From the NCBI GenBank assembly GCA_033722135.1, contig JAWVZO010000041.1, forward strand, positions 1-15,857: 15,857 nucleotides of DNA. Reading direction: 5' to 3'. Under the pieces are notes generated by a model. The model had not been told where the DNA came from. It worked only from the letters and a program-made list of their open reading frames with translations, and made no database searches. The stretch is from QNFN01 sp033722135. GTDB taxonomy: Bacteria > Pseudomonadota > Gammaproteobacteria > QNFN01. The position numbers were made by a program, and so were the translations under genes. Each line of letters starts with the position of its first letter. Positions within the stretch are counted from its first letter, which is position 1. Positions 1 to 6,465 of the stretch are shown here, in pieces.

Positions 1-830
1 AAGCGCAGTTCACGGCCCGCGCCGAGGCGCAGGTCGCCACGTGCCGGGGCGAGGCCGAGGCGCCGCGCGGCGTGGCGGAACACCGCGTCCGCGGCCGAGC
101 GGCGGGGGGCCGTGACGACGATACGACACGGCCTCCCGGCCAGCAGCCGGGCCGCGCCGAGGCCGAGTGCGGCGGACTTGCCGCGGCCGCGGTCGGCGGT
201 GAGCACCGCCGGGGTTCCGTCGACGGCCTCGACCACGGCGCGGACCGCGCGTCGCTGGTCCTCGCCGAGGCAGCCGTCGGGGCCGGCCCGGCGTTCGGGA
301 GGGGCGCCGCCGATGGGCGGCGCGGGTGCCGGGGCGACCGCCCCGGGCGTGCAGACGGCGATCGCCGGGTCCGCGCGGATCTGCCGCACCAGGCGGGTGA
401 CGAAGCGGGGCACGGCATCGGCCGGGGTGGCCGGGCTGCTCAGCAGGCGCGCCAGCGCGGGATCGGGTCGGCTCGGCCACGCATCCAGCGGGGGCGTCAG
501 CAGCAGCAGCAGGCCGCCGCCGCGCAGCGTACCGGCGACCGCGGCCAGGGCCTCCACGTCGAGGCCGTCGTGAGCGTCGAAGACCGCCTGCGCCCACTCG
601 CCGCCGAGCAGGCCCCGCGCCTTCGCCGCCGGGACGCATGCCCCCCCGTCCACGGCGCGCGCCCCGATCCACGCGCGGGGCGCGTCGTCGAGCATCGCCA
701 CCGCCGTCTCGCCGGACCAGCGGCGCGGGCCGGCGAGCACCACGAGGCGGCGCTGGTCCCGTGCCCGGGCCGCGGCGCGCAGGGCCGCGGCGAGGCGGAC
801 GGGGGCGTCCGGGTAGGGGTGGCCGGTCAC
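1..830 (-). CDS. tmcA: tRNA(Met) cytidine acetyltransferase TmcA, N-terminal part (runs off the left edge)
   Basis: TmcA uses ATP and acetyl-CoA to make N4-acetylcytidine at the wobble base of elongator tRNA-Met, in the cytosol. The visible 276 residues read on the minus strand from a GTG at 830. They hold the N-terminal DUF1726-type domain (roughly residues 10-160), including the family-typical stretch LLGGEWAQAVFDAHDGLD near 74-91. The start of the RNA-helicase-like ATPase domain follows, with the Walker A sequence TADRGRGKSAALG at about 211-223 (lysine 218). The rest of the helicase and the GNAT acetyltransferase domain lie beyond position 1. The start overlaps the stop of the preceding small gene by four bases (GTGA), so translational coupling is likely. 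The GTG start and the window edge make this gene easy to miss in an ORF list. I am sure of the family from the N-terminal domain plus the P-loop; the acetyltransferase part is not visible. Confidence 0.93.
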   Translation of the reverse strand, partial: MTGHPYPDAPVRLAAALRAAARARDQRRLVVLAGPRRWSGETAVAMLDDAPRAWIGARAVDGGACVPAAKARGLLGGEWAQAVFDAHDGLDVEALAAVAGTLRGGGLLLLLTPPLDAWPSRPDPALARLLSSPATPADAVPRFVTRLVRQIRADPAIAVCTPGAVAPAPAPPIGGAPPERRAGPDGCLGEDQRRAVRAVVEAVDGTPAVLTADRGRGKSAALGLGAARLLAGRPCRIVVTAPRRSAADAVFRHAARRLGLAPARGDLRLGAGRELR

Positions 831-1066
831 TCTTCCTTGAGCAGGCGCACGCCCTTCTTGCGCTGGGCGTAGACGATGTCGACCTCCTTCTCGAGGGCCC
901 GGCGCTTGTCGTCGTCGTCCTCCTCCTCGAGACGGTTCCGGAGCTTCTTCTCCCGGCGCTTGAGCTTCTTCAGCACGGCCTTGATCTCGTCGCGTTCCTG
1001 CTTGCGCTGGCGGGCGTCACTGTCGAGGTAGGTCATCAGCTTGTCGAGCAGCTTGCGGGTCTTCAT
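827..1066 (-). CDS. Small highly charged coiled-coil protein, function unknown
   Basis: This 79-residue soluble protein has no signal peptide and no membrane segment. I do not recognise a named family. It is almost entirely lysine, arginine, glutamate and leucine in a heptad-like pattern, so it should form a long helical hairpin or coiled coil. An acidic cluster, EEEDDDD at about 47-53, breaks the basic helix. It starts with ATG one base after the stop of the phosphate-cotransporter gene, and its stop overlaps the GTG start of tmcA. It is therefore the middle gene of a three-gene operon and is translated between the two. The packing argues that it is real. Candidate roles are a partner of the PhoU-like cytosolic domain of its neighbour or an RNA-binding helper, but the sequence shows neither directly. 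Confidence 0.8.
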   Translation of the reverse strand: MKTRKLLDKLMTYLDSDARQRKQERDEIKAVLKKLKRREKKLRNRLEEEDDDDKRRALEKEVDIVYAQRKKGVRLLKEE

Positions 1067-1067
1067 C

Positions 1068-2918
1068 TCAGGCTCCGTGCGCGTCGCCGGACGGTTTCTC
1101 CGGCTCGATGATGGCCCTGCTCTTGTCGAGGGCCTCGGCGATCTCGTCCTCGTCGAGCTGCAGCTTGCGCTGCGCTGGCGCGAGTTCGTGTTCGGGACCG
1201 GCGAACAGCGTCTGGGCCATCGCGATCAGGTCGCGCTGGATGTCGTGCGCATAGCCGGTGTCGTTCATCAGCGAGGTGCCCATCTGGGGCGTGATGCGCC
1301 GCTCGCGGATCAGGCCGTAGAGCCGGTCGGTGAACGCCTCGTCGCCGCGCTCCAGCGCCGCCCTGATCCCGTCGAGGGCGAGGATGGCGACGTCGGCGTC
1401 CTCGTCGTCGCTGCGCGCCTGCTCGAGCGCCCGTAGCACGGTCGCGACCTGCATGCGCAGGCGGTTGTACTCGTCGCGGATGTACGGGTTGTCGCTGCGC
1501 ACGTAGACCGCGAGGTTCTTCTGCAGGTGCTTGGTGGCCTTGATCGCCTCGACGAGGTTGCGGTTGGCGTTGCGCAGCCAGTGGAGGTCCGCCATCTGGC
1601 GCTGTCCCCAGCCCGAGGCCGACTGGCTGATGAAAGCCACCACGGCGTTGTAGAGCGGCTTTACGCGGGTCTCGTAGGCCTCCTGGATGTCGGGCGGGTT
1701 GCCGTGCACAGGCGCGGAGACGATCTCGTCAAGGGGCATGTCGGAGGCGAGGTCGGAGGGACGTAAATAGAGCCCTGCGGCGATGACGTCGCGGCTGTTC
1801 TCGTAGATATGCAGCGTCTCCTTGCGCACCGCCTCGACGGCGGTGTCCGGGAAGTCGCGGGCCGAGTCGGTCAGGTGGCGCGGTTCGGAGATGTGCTTCG
1901 CCTTCGCCCTGAGCAGGTGTTCGAGCGCCTGCACCAGGCGGCCCAGCAATGGCAACATCACCGCGATGCCGACCAGGTTGAACAGGGTGTGGAACACCGC
2001 GAGCTTCAGGGTGTAGTCGTCGTCGGCGATGCCGATCCCGGCGCTGATGGCGTCCACCGCCGCGGCGAAAGGCCCGATCAGCACGATTGCCAGAAGACCG
2101 GTGGTGACGTTGAACAGCAGGTGGGCCCCGGCCAGGCGTTTGCCCTCCACGTTGGCGCTCAGCGCGCCGAGGATCGCGGTGATGGTCGTGCCGACGTTGG
2201 AGCCGATCGCCAGCGCGAGTGCGTTCTCGTAGGTGACCTGGCCGGCGGCGAGGGCGGTGATGGTGATCACCAGGGTCGCGTGGCTCGATTGCATGACGAC
2301 CGTCGCGAGGATGCCTACCAGCGTGTAGACCAGCAGGCCGACGAGTCCCGGCAGGGCGAATTGCGAGAGGTCCAGGGTCTCCTTGAAGGCCTCGAAGCCG
2401 TCCTTCATGAACGCGATGCCGAGGAACAGGAAGCCGAGGCCCGCGAGGATGTACCCGGCCCCCTTGAGCGGCTTCGCTTTCTGGAAGACCAGGATGACGC
2501 CGAACACGAGCATCGGCATCGCGTAGGCGGCGATGTCGACCTTCAGGCCGAGGCCGGCCACCAGCCAGGCGCCGGTGGTGGTGCCGAGGTTGGCGCCGAA
2601 GATGATGCCGATGCCGGCGGCGAGATCGAGCAGCCCCGCGCTTAGGAACGAGATGGTGATCACCGAGACCAGCGAGCTGGACTGCATCAGCGTGGTCGAC
2701 ACCACGCCGAAGACGAGGCTCTTCCAGAGCCGGTCGGTGGTCCGGCGCAGCAGCTGTTCCAGCACGCCGCCGGTGAAGGCCCTGAAGCCCTCCTCCAGCG
2801 AGAGCATGCCGAACAGGAAGACCGCCACGCCGGCCGAGATGGTCTTGAAGTCCGGACTGATCCAGAACCCGTAGGCGAGGATCGCGAAAATCGTCGCCAG
2901 AACGATCCGTCTCACCAC
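1068..2918 (-). CDS. Na+/phosphate cotransporter family protein with C-terminal PhoU-like domain
   Basis: This inner-membrane protein of 616 residues belongs to the NptA / type II Na-Pi cotransporter family, which moves inorganic phosphate with sodium. It has the family's inverted duplication. The first half carries MQSSS (about 78-82) and GANLGTTTGAW (about 108-118); the second carries MQSSHA (about 209-214) and GSNVGTT (about 239-245). About eight hydrophobic segments span residues 4-330, then a helical PhoU-like cytosolic domain runs from about 340 to 600. I chose tandem GTG codons at 2918/2915 because the first membrane helix starts at once (VVRRIVLATIF) and a GGGGA ribosome site lies about nine bases upstream. 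The frame stays open far upstream (to 3875), but that extension is low-complexity, arginine- and proline-rich shadow. It heads the operon with the coiled-coil gene and tmcA. Whether it imports or exports phosphate cannot be told from sequence. Confidence 0.9.
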   Translation of the reverse strand: MVRRIVLATIFAILAYGFWISPDFKTISAGVAVFLFGMLSLEEGFRAFTGGVLEQLLRRTTDRLWKSLVFGVVSTTLMQSSSLVSVITISFLSAGLLDLAAGIGIIFGANLGTTTGAWLVAGLGLKVDIAAYAMPMLVFGVILVFQKAKPLKGAGYILAGLGFLFLGIAFMKDGFEAFKETLDLSQFALPGLVGLLVYTLVGILATVVMQSSHATLVITITALAAGQVTYENALALAIGSNVGTTITAILGALSANVEGKRLAGAHLLFNVTTGLLAIVLIGPFAAAVDAISAGIGIADDDYTLKLAVFHTLFNLVGIAVMLPLLGRLVQALEHLLRAKAKHISEPRHLTDSARDFPDTAVEAVRKETLHIYENSRDVIAAGLYLRPSDLASDMPLDEIVSAPVHGNPPDIQEAYETRVKPLYNAVVAFISQSASGWGQRQMADLHWLRNANRNLVEAIKATKHLQKNLAVYVRSDNPYIRDEYNRLRMQVATVLRALEQARSDDEDADVAILALDGIRAALERGDEAFTDRLYGLIRERRITPQMGTSLMNDTGYAHDIQRDLIAMAQTLFAGPEHELAPAQRKLQLDEDEIAEALDKSRAIIEPEKPSGDAHGA

Positions 2919-2958
2919 GCGCGCGTTTCCCCGGGTTTCACTTCCGCACCATGGCGCG

Positions 2959-2964
2959 ATTGTA
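2959..2964 (-). promoter_or_regulatory. Possible -10 element for the phosphate-transporter operon
   Basis: On the minus strand this reads TACAAT, five of six bases of the sigma70 -10 consensus, 41 bases upstream of the chosen GTG start. No good -35 is seen at 16-18 bases spacing, so this is a weak call. A second weak leftward possibility, TCAACA-N17-TATTTT, overlaps the rightward promoter near 3204-3209. Confidence 0.3.
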
Positions 2965-3205
2965 TCCTGCCCGCGTGCGCGACCGGTCCGTCCTGCCTCG
3001 CCCGGGCGCGACGACCCGCGAGCCATGCCGCCGCGGCGCGGGCCGGGACGGCCGTGAACCGCGGCGGCGGCGCACGTGGCCGTTTCGAGTTCTTCGGCAC
3101 AAGCGGTTGATCGCGGTGGGAATGCCTGGTGTTGCAATGCAAACAAGGAGATAACCGCTGATGCTGGGTGCGGCGACCATAAAATAATCTCATGCCGGTT
3201 TGCTG

Positions 3206-3233
3206 TTGACCCCGGGCGGGTCGGGTTCATAAT
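3206..3233 (+). promoter_or_regulatory. Sigma70 promoter for the TusA-like gene
   Basis: The -35 TTGACC (3206-3211) and -10 CATAAT (3228-3233) each match consensus at five of six bases and are 16 bases apart, inside a local AT-rich island. Transcription would start near 3240, giving a leader of about 155 bases before the ATG at 3396. Confidence 0.65.
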
Positions 3234-3395
3234 CGGGACAAGGTCACAGGCAGCCCGGGCCACCCGGCCCACCCGAATCACGTCCAGCCATCGTCGACGC
3301 ACCCCGTGCGCGCGACGCTGCGTGACCGGGCCGCTGCCTCGAATCCGAGCCCGACCGCGCGGCGGGAGGGCCGGCCCGAGAGAAGGAGTGACGCC

Positions 3396-3626
3396 ATGCC
3401 CGAGCGACGCATGATCGACGCGAGGGGCGCCTTCTGCCCGCAACCGCTCAACGAGCTGGTCGCCGCCATCAGCCACGGCGCGGTGGGCGACGAGTACGAG
3501 GTGCTCTCCTCGGACAAGGGGTCGACCAACGACATCCCCACCTGGGCCCGGAAGAGCGGCCACGAGCTGCTCGGCATGGAAGAGGTCCGGGGGTACTGGG
3601 CCATCCGCGTGCGCAAGGCCTGCTGA
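3396..3626 (+). CDS. TusA-family sulfurtransferase / sulfur-carrier protein
   Basis: This 76-residue cytosolic protein has the SirA/TusA fold. The signature is DARGAFCPQPLNEL near the N-terminus, with the sulfur-carrying cysteine C14 in a CPxP motif. The later stretch GSTNDIPTWARKSGHELLG aligns with the TusA pattern of a TxDIP segment followed by a GHEL turn. Such proteins carry a persulfide on the cysteine and pass sulfur to tRNA thiolation, molybdenum-cofactor or dissimilatory sulfur pathways. The ATG is preceded by AGAAGGAG (3381-3388), a strong ribosome site. The gene has its own promoter and is followed 113 bases on by the hydrolase-desulfidase-transporter operon. It need not be the canonical tRNA 2-thiouridine TusA: it is a stand-alone paralogue type and no tus or dsr genes are nearby. 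The family is certain and the acceptor unknown. Confidence 0.9.
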   Translation: MPERRMIDARGAFCPQPLNELVAAISHGAVGDEYEVLSSDKGSTNDIPTWARKSGHELLGMEEVRGYWAIRVRKAC

Positions 3627-3633
3627 CCGCGGT

Positions 3634-3649
3634 CCGGGCGGTCGCCCGG
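3634..3649 (+). terminator. GC hairpin after the TusA-like gene
   Basis: CCGGGC-GGTC-GCCCGG forms a six-base-pair stem with a four-base loop, eight bases after the TusA-like stop codon. No T-run follows, so it may be a transcript-end stabiliser or a weak terminator rather than a classic intrinsic terminator. Confidence 0.35.
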
Positions 3650-3674
3650 GCCGAATCCCTGCTGCTATGCTGAT

Positions 3675-3692
3675 CCGGCCCGGGCGGGCCGG
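3675..3692 (+). repeat. Second GC inverted repeat upstream of the hydrolase operon
   Basis: CCGGCCC-GGGC-GGGCCGG is a perfect seven-base-pair stem with a four-base loop, 47 bases before the hydrolase ATG. It could be part of a tandem terminator with the previous hairpin, or an operator or leader structure for the downstream operon. No T-run follows. Confidence 0.35.
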
Positions 3693-3739
3693 GCGCGGCG
3701 CGCCAGCGCGCGTCCGAACATCATGACGGGGAGCCGGGG

Positions 3740-4291
3740 ATGCCCACCGCACTGCTGATCGTCGACCTCCAGAACGACTACTTCCCGGGCGGGGCGCTGC
3801 CGCTGGTCGGGGCGGAGCACGCCGCCGAACGGGCCGCGGAGCTGCTCGAGCGGTGCCGCGAGGCCGGACGCCCACCGATCCACGTGCGCCACCTCGCCAC
3901 GCGCCCAGGCGCCACCTTCTTCCTGCCGGACACGCCCGGCGCGGAGATCCATGCCGCGGTCCGTCCCCGGACCGGCGAGCCGGTGGTCGAGAAGCACCTG
4001 CCCAACGCGTTCCGCGACACCGTCCTGCAGACGCTTCTCGCGGACCTCGGCGTCGACGAACTGGTGATCTGCGGCGCGATGAGCCACATGTGCATCGACG
4101 CGACGACGCGCGCCGCGTTCGATCTCGGGTACCGCTGCAGCGTGGCGGCCGACGCCTGCGCCACGCGCGACCTCGAGTTCGACGGCCGTCGGGTTGCCGC
4201 GGCCGACGTGCATGCCGCGTTCATGGCAGCGCTGGCGCAGCCCTACGCTCGGGTGGCGACTGCCGGCGATCTCGGCGGTGCGTTCGCGTGA
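3740..4291 (+). CDS. Isochorismatase-family cysteine hydrolase
   Basis: This 183-residue cytosolic hydrolase has the isochorismatase fold. The catalytic triad is visible: D9 in LLIVDLQNDYFPGG, K85 in VVEKHLPNAF and C118 in VICGAMSHMCIDATTRAAFDLGY, which also holds the usual nucleophile-elbow context. Members cleave amide or ether bonds of small molecules (nicotinamidase, ureidoacrylate hydrolase RutB, biuret hydrolase, isochorismatase). The Asp-x-His metal site of true nicotinamidases is not seen, so PncA is unlikely. Length is normal for the family. A GGGGAG ribosome site precedes the ATG. The stop overlaps the next gene's GTG start (GTGA, 4288-4291), so it is translationally coupled to the DUF523-DUF1722 gene. 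The substrate cannot be named from sequence; context suggests a product or precursor of the desulfidase-like neighbour. Confidence 0.88.
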   Translation: MPTALLIVDLQNDYFPGGALPLVGAEHAAERAAELLERCREAGRPPIHVRHLATRPGATFFLPDTPGAEIHAAVRPRTGEPVVEKHLPNAFRDTVLQTLLADLGVDELVICGAMSHMCIDATTRAAFDLGYRCSVAADACATRDLEFDGRRVAAADVHAAFMAALAQPYARVATAGDLGGAFA

Positions 4292-5250
4292 GCGGCGGGG
4301 ACGCCCCGACGATCCGGGTCGGCATAAGCAGCTGCCTGCTCGGCCGCGAGGTGCGCTTCGACGGCGGCCACAAGCGGGACGCCTACATCGTCGGCACCCT
4401 GGGCGACTGGTTCGAGTTCGTGCCCGTCTGCCCCGAGTACGAGGCGGGGCTGGGTCTGCCGCGGCCGCCGATCCGGCTCGTCGGCGAGATCGACCGGCCG
4501 CGGGTGGTCGGCGTGCGGGAGCCCGGGCTCGACGTCACCGACGCGCTTGAGGCGCATGCGGCCGAGCGGGTCGGGACGCTCGACGGTCTCTCCGGCTACA
4601 TCCTCAAGAAGGACTCGCCGAGCTGTGGCATGGAACGGGTCAAGGTCTACCCGGAGGCGGGCGGGGCGGGCGTGCGCAAGGGGGTCGGCGTCTTCGCGCG
4701 TGCGCTGATGGCGCGCTGGCCGCTGTTGCCGGTCGAGGAGGAGGGGCGGCTCGGCGACCCGGTGCTGCGCGAGAACTTCATCCAGCGGGTCTTCGTGCTC
4801 CACCGCTGGCAGTGTCTCGAGGCCGCGGGGCTGACCAAGGCCGGGCTGATCGACTTCCACGCCGCCCACAAGCTGGTGCTGATGGCGCACCACCAGGCCG
4901 AGGCGAAGCGGCTCGGGCGCCTGGTCGCGAACCTGGATGGCCGCCGGCTGCGCGCCCAGGCCGCCGAGTACATCGCCGCGGTGATGGCGATCCTCGCCCG
5001 GCGCGCCAGCCGCGCGCGCCACGTCAACGTGCTGCAGCATCTCGCCGGCTACCTCAAGCGGTCCATCGACGCCGAGGACAAGGCGGAGCTCGGCGGGGTG
5101 ATCGCCGCCTACGGCCGCGGGGAGGTGCCGCTGGTGGTCCCGCTGACGCTGCTCAAGCACCACTTCCGCCGCCACCCCGACCCCTATGTCGCGCGCCAGC
5201 ACTACCTCGAGCCCCACCCGCGCGAACTGATGCTGCGTAACGTGCTCTGA
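4288..5250 (+). CDS. DUF523-DUF1722 fusion protein (TudS-like iron-sulfur desulfidase domain plus YbgA-like domain)
   Basis: This 320-residue cytosolic protein has two domains. The N-terminal DUF523 half (about 8-155) keeps three cysteines in family contexts: C16 in SSCLLG, C48 in PVCPEYEAGLGLPRPP and C113 in KKDSPSCG. In the related thiouracil desulfidase TudS such cysteines hold a [4Fe-4S] cluster that removes sulfur from 2-thiouracil. The C-terminal DUF1722 half (about 170-320; E. coli YbgA is this domain alone) ends with the conserved block HYLEPHPRELMLRN. The start is a GTG that overlaps the stop of the upstream hydrolase. The open frame reaches further upstream, but there it is only a shadow of the hydrolase gene. 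The next gene begins within six bases. The cluster and desulfidase activity are inferred from the family; DUF1722 has no settled function that I know of. Confidence 0.88.
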   Translation: MSGGDAPTIRVGISSCLLGREVRFDGGHKRDAYIVGTLGDWFEFVPVCPEYEAGLGLPRPPIRLVGEIDRPRVVGVREPGLDVTDALEAHAAERVGTLDGLSGYILKKDSPSCGMERVKVYPEAGGAGVRKGVGVFARALMARWPLLPVEEEGRLGDPVLRENFIQRVFVLHRWQCLEAAGLTKAGLIDFHAAHKLVLMAHHQAEAKRLGRLVANLDGRRLRAQAAEYIAAVMAILARRASRARHVNVLQHLAGYLKRSIDAEDKAELGGVIAAYGRGEVPLVVPLTLLKHHFRRHPDPYVARQHYLEPHPRELMLRNVL

Positions 5251-5256
5251 CCCGCC

Positions 5257-6462
5257 GTGCCGTCCCGGGACGTGAGCGCTCGACCAGAGATGGACGGCCC
5301 GGGGCCTCCCTCCACCGCGAAGGTCGCGGTCGCCGGGATGCTGACGCTCGCCGCGGCGATGGGCATCGGCCGTTTCGCCTACACGCCGCTGCTGCCGCCG
5401 CTGCGCGAGACGCTCGGCTGGTCGCTCGCCGCGGCCGGCGACGTCGCCAGCGCCAACTTCCTCGGCTACCTCGTCGGCGCCCTGATCGCCGCGCCGCTGG
5501 CGCAGCGCGGTTCCCGGACGCGGTGGTTGCTCGTGGGCATGGTCGGCAGCGCCGTGACGACCTGCCTCGGTGCGTTCGTCGACGGCCTGGCCGGCTGGTT
5601 GCTGATCCGGCTGCTGTCGGGGGTGGCCAGCGCGTTCTGCCTGGTGCTCGGCACGGCCACCGTCGTCGAGGCCCTGGTCGCACGGCATCGCCCGGGCCTG
5701 GCCGCGCTGCACTTCGCGGGCGTCGGGGGCGGGATCGTCCTGTCGGTCGTGGTCATCGAGGCGGTGGCCGCGGCCGGCGGATCGGTCCACGCGAGCTGGG
5801 CCGCCCTCGGCCTCGTCGCGGCCGCGGCCCTGGCCTGGAGCGGCGCGGTCCTGCTACGCGCCGCGGCCGTCTCGGGGACCCCGCACGGCCCCGTGGACCC
5901 GGCTTCCGCCCCCGCCGCGGCACGCGGCCCCCTGCTGCGCCTGATCGTCGCCTACGGACTGTTCGGCTTCGGTTACGTGGTCACGGCGACCTTCATCGTC
6001 GCCATGGCGCGCCGGCTCGGCGAGGCGACGCTGCTGGAACCCGCGACGTGGGCCGTGGTCGGCCTGCTGGCGGCGCCCTCGGTGGCGTTCTGGCAGCATC
6101 TCTCCCGGAGGATCGGCATCTTCGCCGCGCTGCGCGTAGCGTTTGCCATCGAGGCCGCCGGCGTGCTGCTCGCCGGGTACGGCAGCGGCGCCTGGGCGCT
6201 GTTGCTGGGCGGTGCGCTGCTCGGGGCGACCTTCATGGGCATCACGGCGCAGGGCCTCGGGGCCGCGCGCGAGATCGCGGGGCGTCACCCGGGGCGCGTT
6301 CTCGGCTGGATGACCGCCGCCTTCGGCCTCGGCCAGTGGCTCGGTCCCGCCGTGGCCGGCCGGCTCGCCGAGTACTCGGGCGGCTTCGGCCTGCCGTCGC
6401 TGGTGGCCGCGATCCTGCTCGTGCTCGGCCTGCTGCTGCTGCGCGCCCCGGCACGCGCCTGA
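5257..6462 (+). CDS. YbfB/YjiJ-family MFS transporter
   Basis: This inner-membrane transporter of 401 residues has about twelve hydrophobic helices. The first helix carries the family-typical AAAMGIGRFAYTPLLPPL, followed by a helix with SANFLGYLVGAL; this combination marks the YbfB/YjiJ group of the major facilitator superfamily. A hydrophilic loop near residues 205-225 separates the two six-helix halves. Substrates of this group are mostly unknown. The start is uncertain: GTG at 5257 lies six bases after the preceding stop, while GTG 5272 and ATG 5290 are in-frame alternatives, and none has a good ribosome site, which fits translation by re-initiation from the gene before it. It is the last gene of the hydrolase and DUF523-DUF1722 operon and is the obvious importer or exporter for the compound they act on. 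Its stop lies three bases from the stop of the convergent Sel1 gene. Confidence 0.87.
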   Translation: MPSRDVSARPEMDGPGPPSTAKVAVAGMLTLAAAMGIGRFAYTPLLPPLRETLGWSLAAAGDVASANFLGYLVGALIAAPLAQRGSRTRWLLVGMVGSAVTTCLGAFVDGLAGWLLIRLLSGVASAFCLVLGTATVVEALVARHRPGLAALHFAGVGGGIVLSVVVIEAVAAAGGSVHASWAALGLVAAAALAWSGAVLLRAAAVSGTPHGPVDPASAPAAARGPLLRLIVAYGLFGFGYVVTATFIVAMARRLGEATLLEPATWAVVGLLAAPSVAFWQHLSRRIGIFAALRVAFAIEAAGVLLAGYGSGAWALLLGGALLGATFMGITAQGLGAAREIAGRHPGRVLGWMTAAFGLGQWLGPAVAGRLAEYSGGFGLPSLVAAILLVLGLLLLRAPARA

Positions 6463-6465
6463 GCC

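Larger units (their letters stand above)
2919..3395. other. Intergenic region between the divergent phosphate-transporter operon and the TusA-like gene
   Basis: This 477-base stretch has no convincing gene. It separates divergent transcription units and holds an AT-richer island at about 3100-3240 in otherwise extremely GC-rich DNA. It contains a clear rightward sigma70 promoter (3206-3233), a weak leftward -10 (2959-2964), a perfect short dyad TTGCA-A-TGCAA at 3132-3142 that could be an operator, and an eight-codon mini-ORF (3161-3187) behind an AAGGAG. The 155 bases from the promoter to the TusA-like start form an unusually long, GC-rich leader. No known riboswitch was recognised. Confidence 0.6.

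Noticed and set aside
10..672. A 220-codon minus-strand frame at the left edge
   Set aside because: It is a shadow in another frame of the same strand; the frame starting at GTG 830 gives clear TmcA sequence with a P-loop.
2919..3875. Upstream extension of the phosphate-transporter frame to about 935 codons
   Set aside because: The extra part is arginine- and proline-rich low-complexity sequence that runs antisense through the TusA-like gene and the start of the hydrolase gene; the family N-terminus starts at the tandem GTG.
3853..4287. Upstream extension of the DUF523-DUF1722 frame
   Set aside because: It lies entirely inside the hydrolase gene in another frame and has shadow composition; the domain starts just after the overlapping GTG.
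3740..4291. Nicotinamidase (PncA) identity for the cysteine hydrolase
   Set aside because: The catalytic triad is shared by the whole superfamily, but the metal-binding Asp-x-His segment of PncA is not seen.
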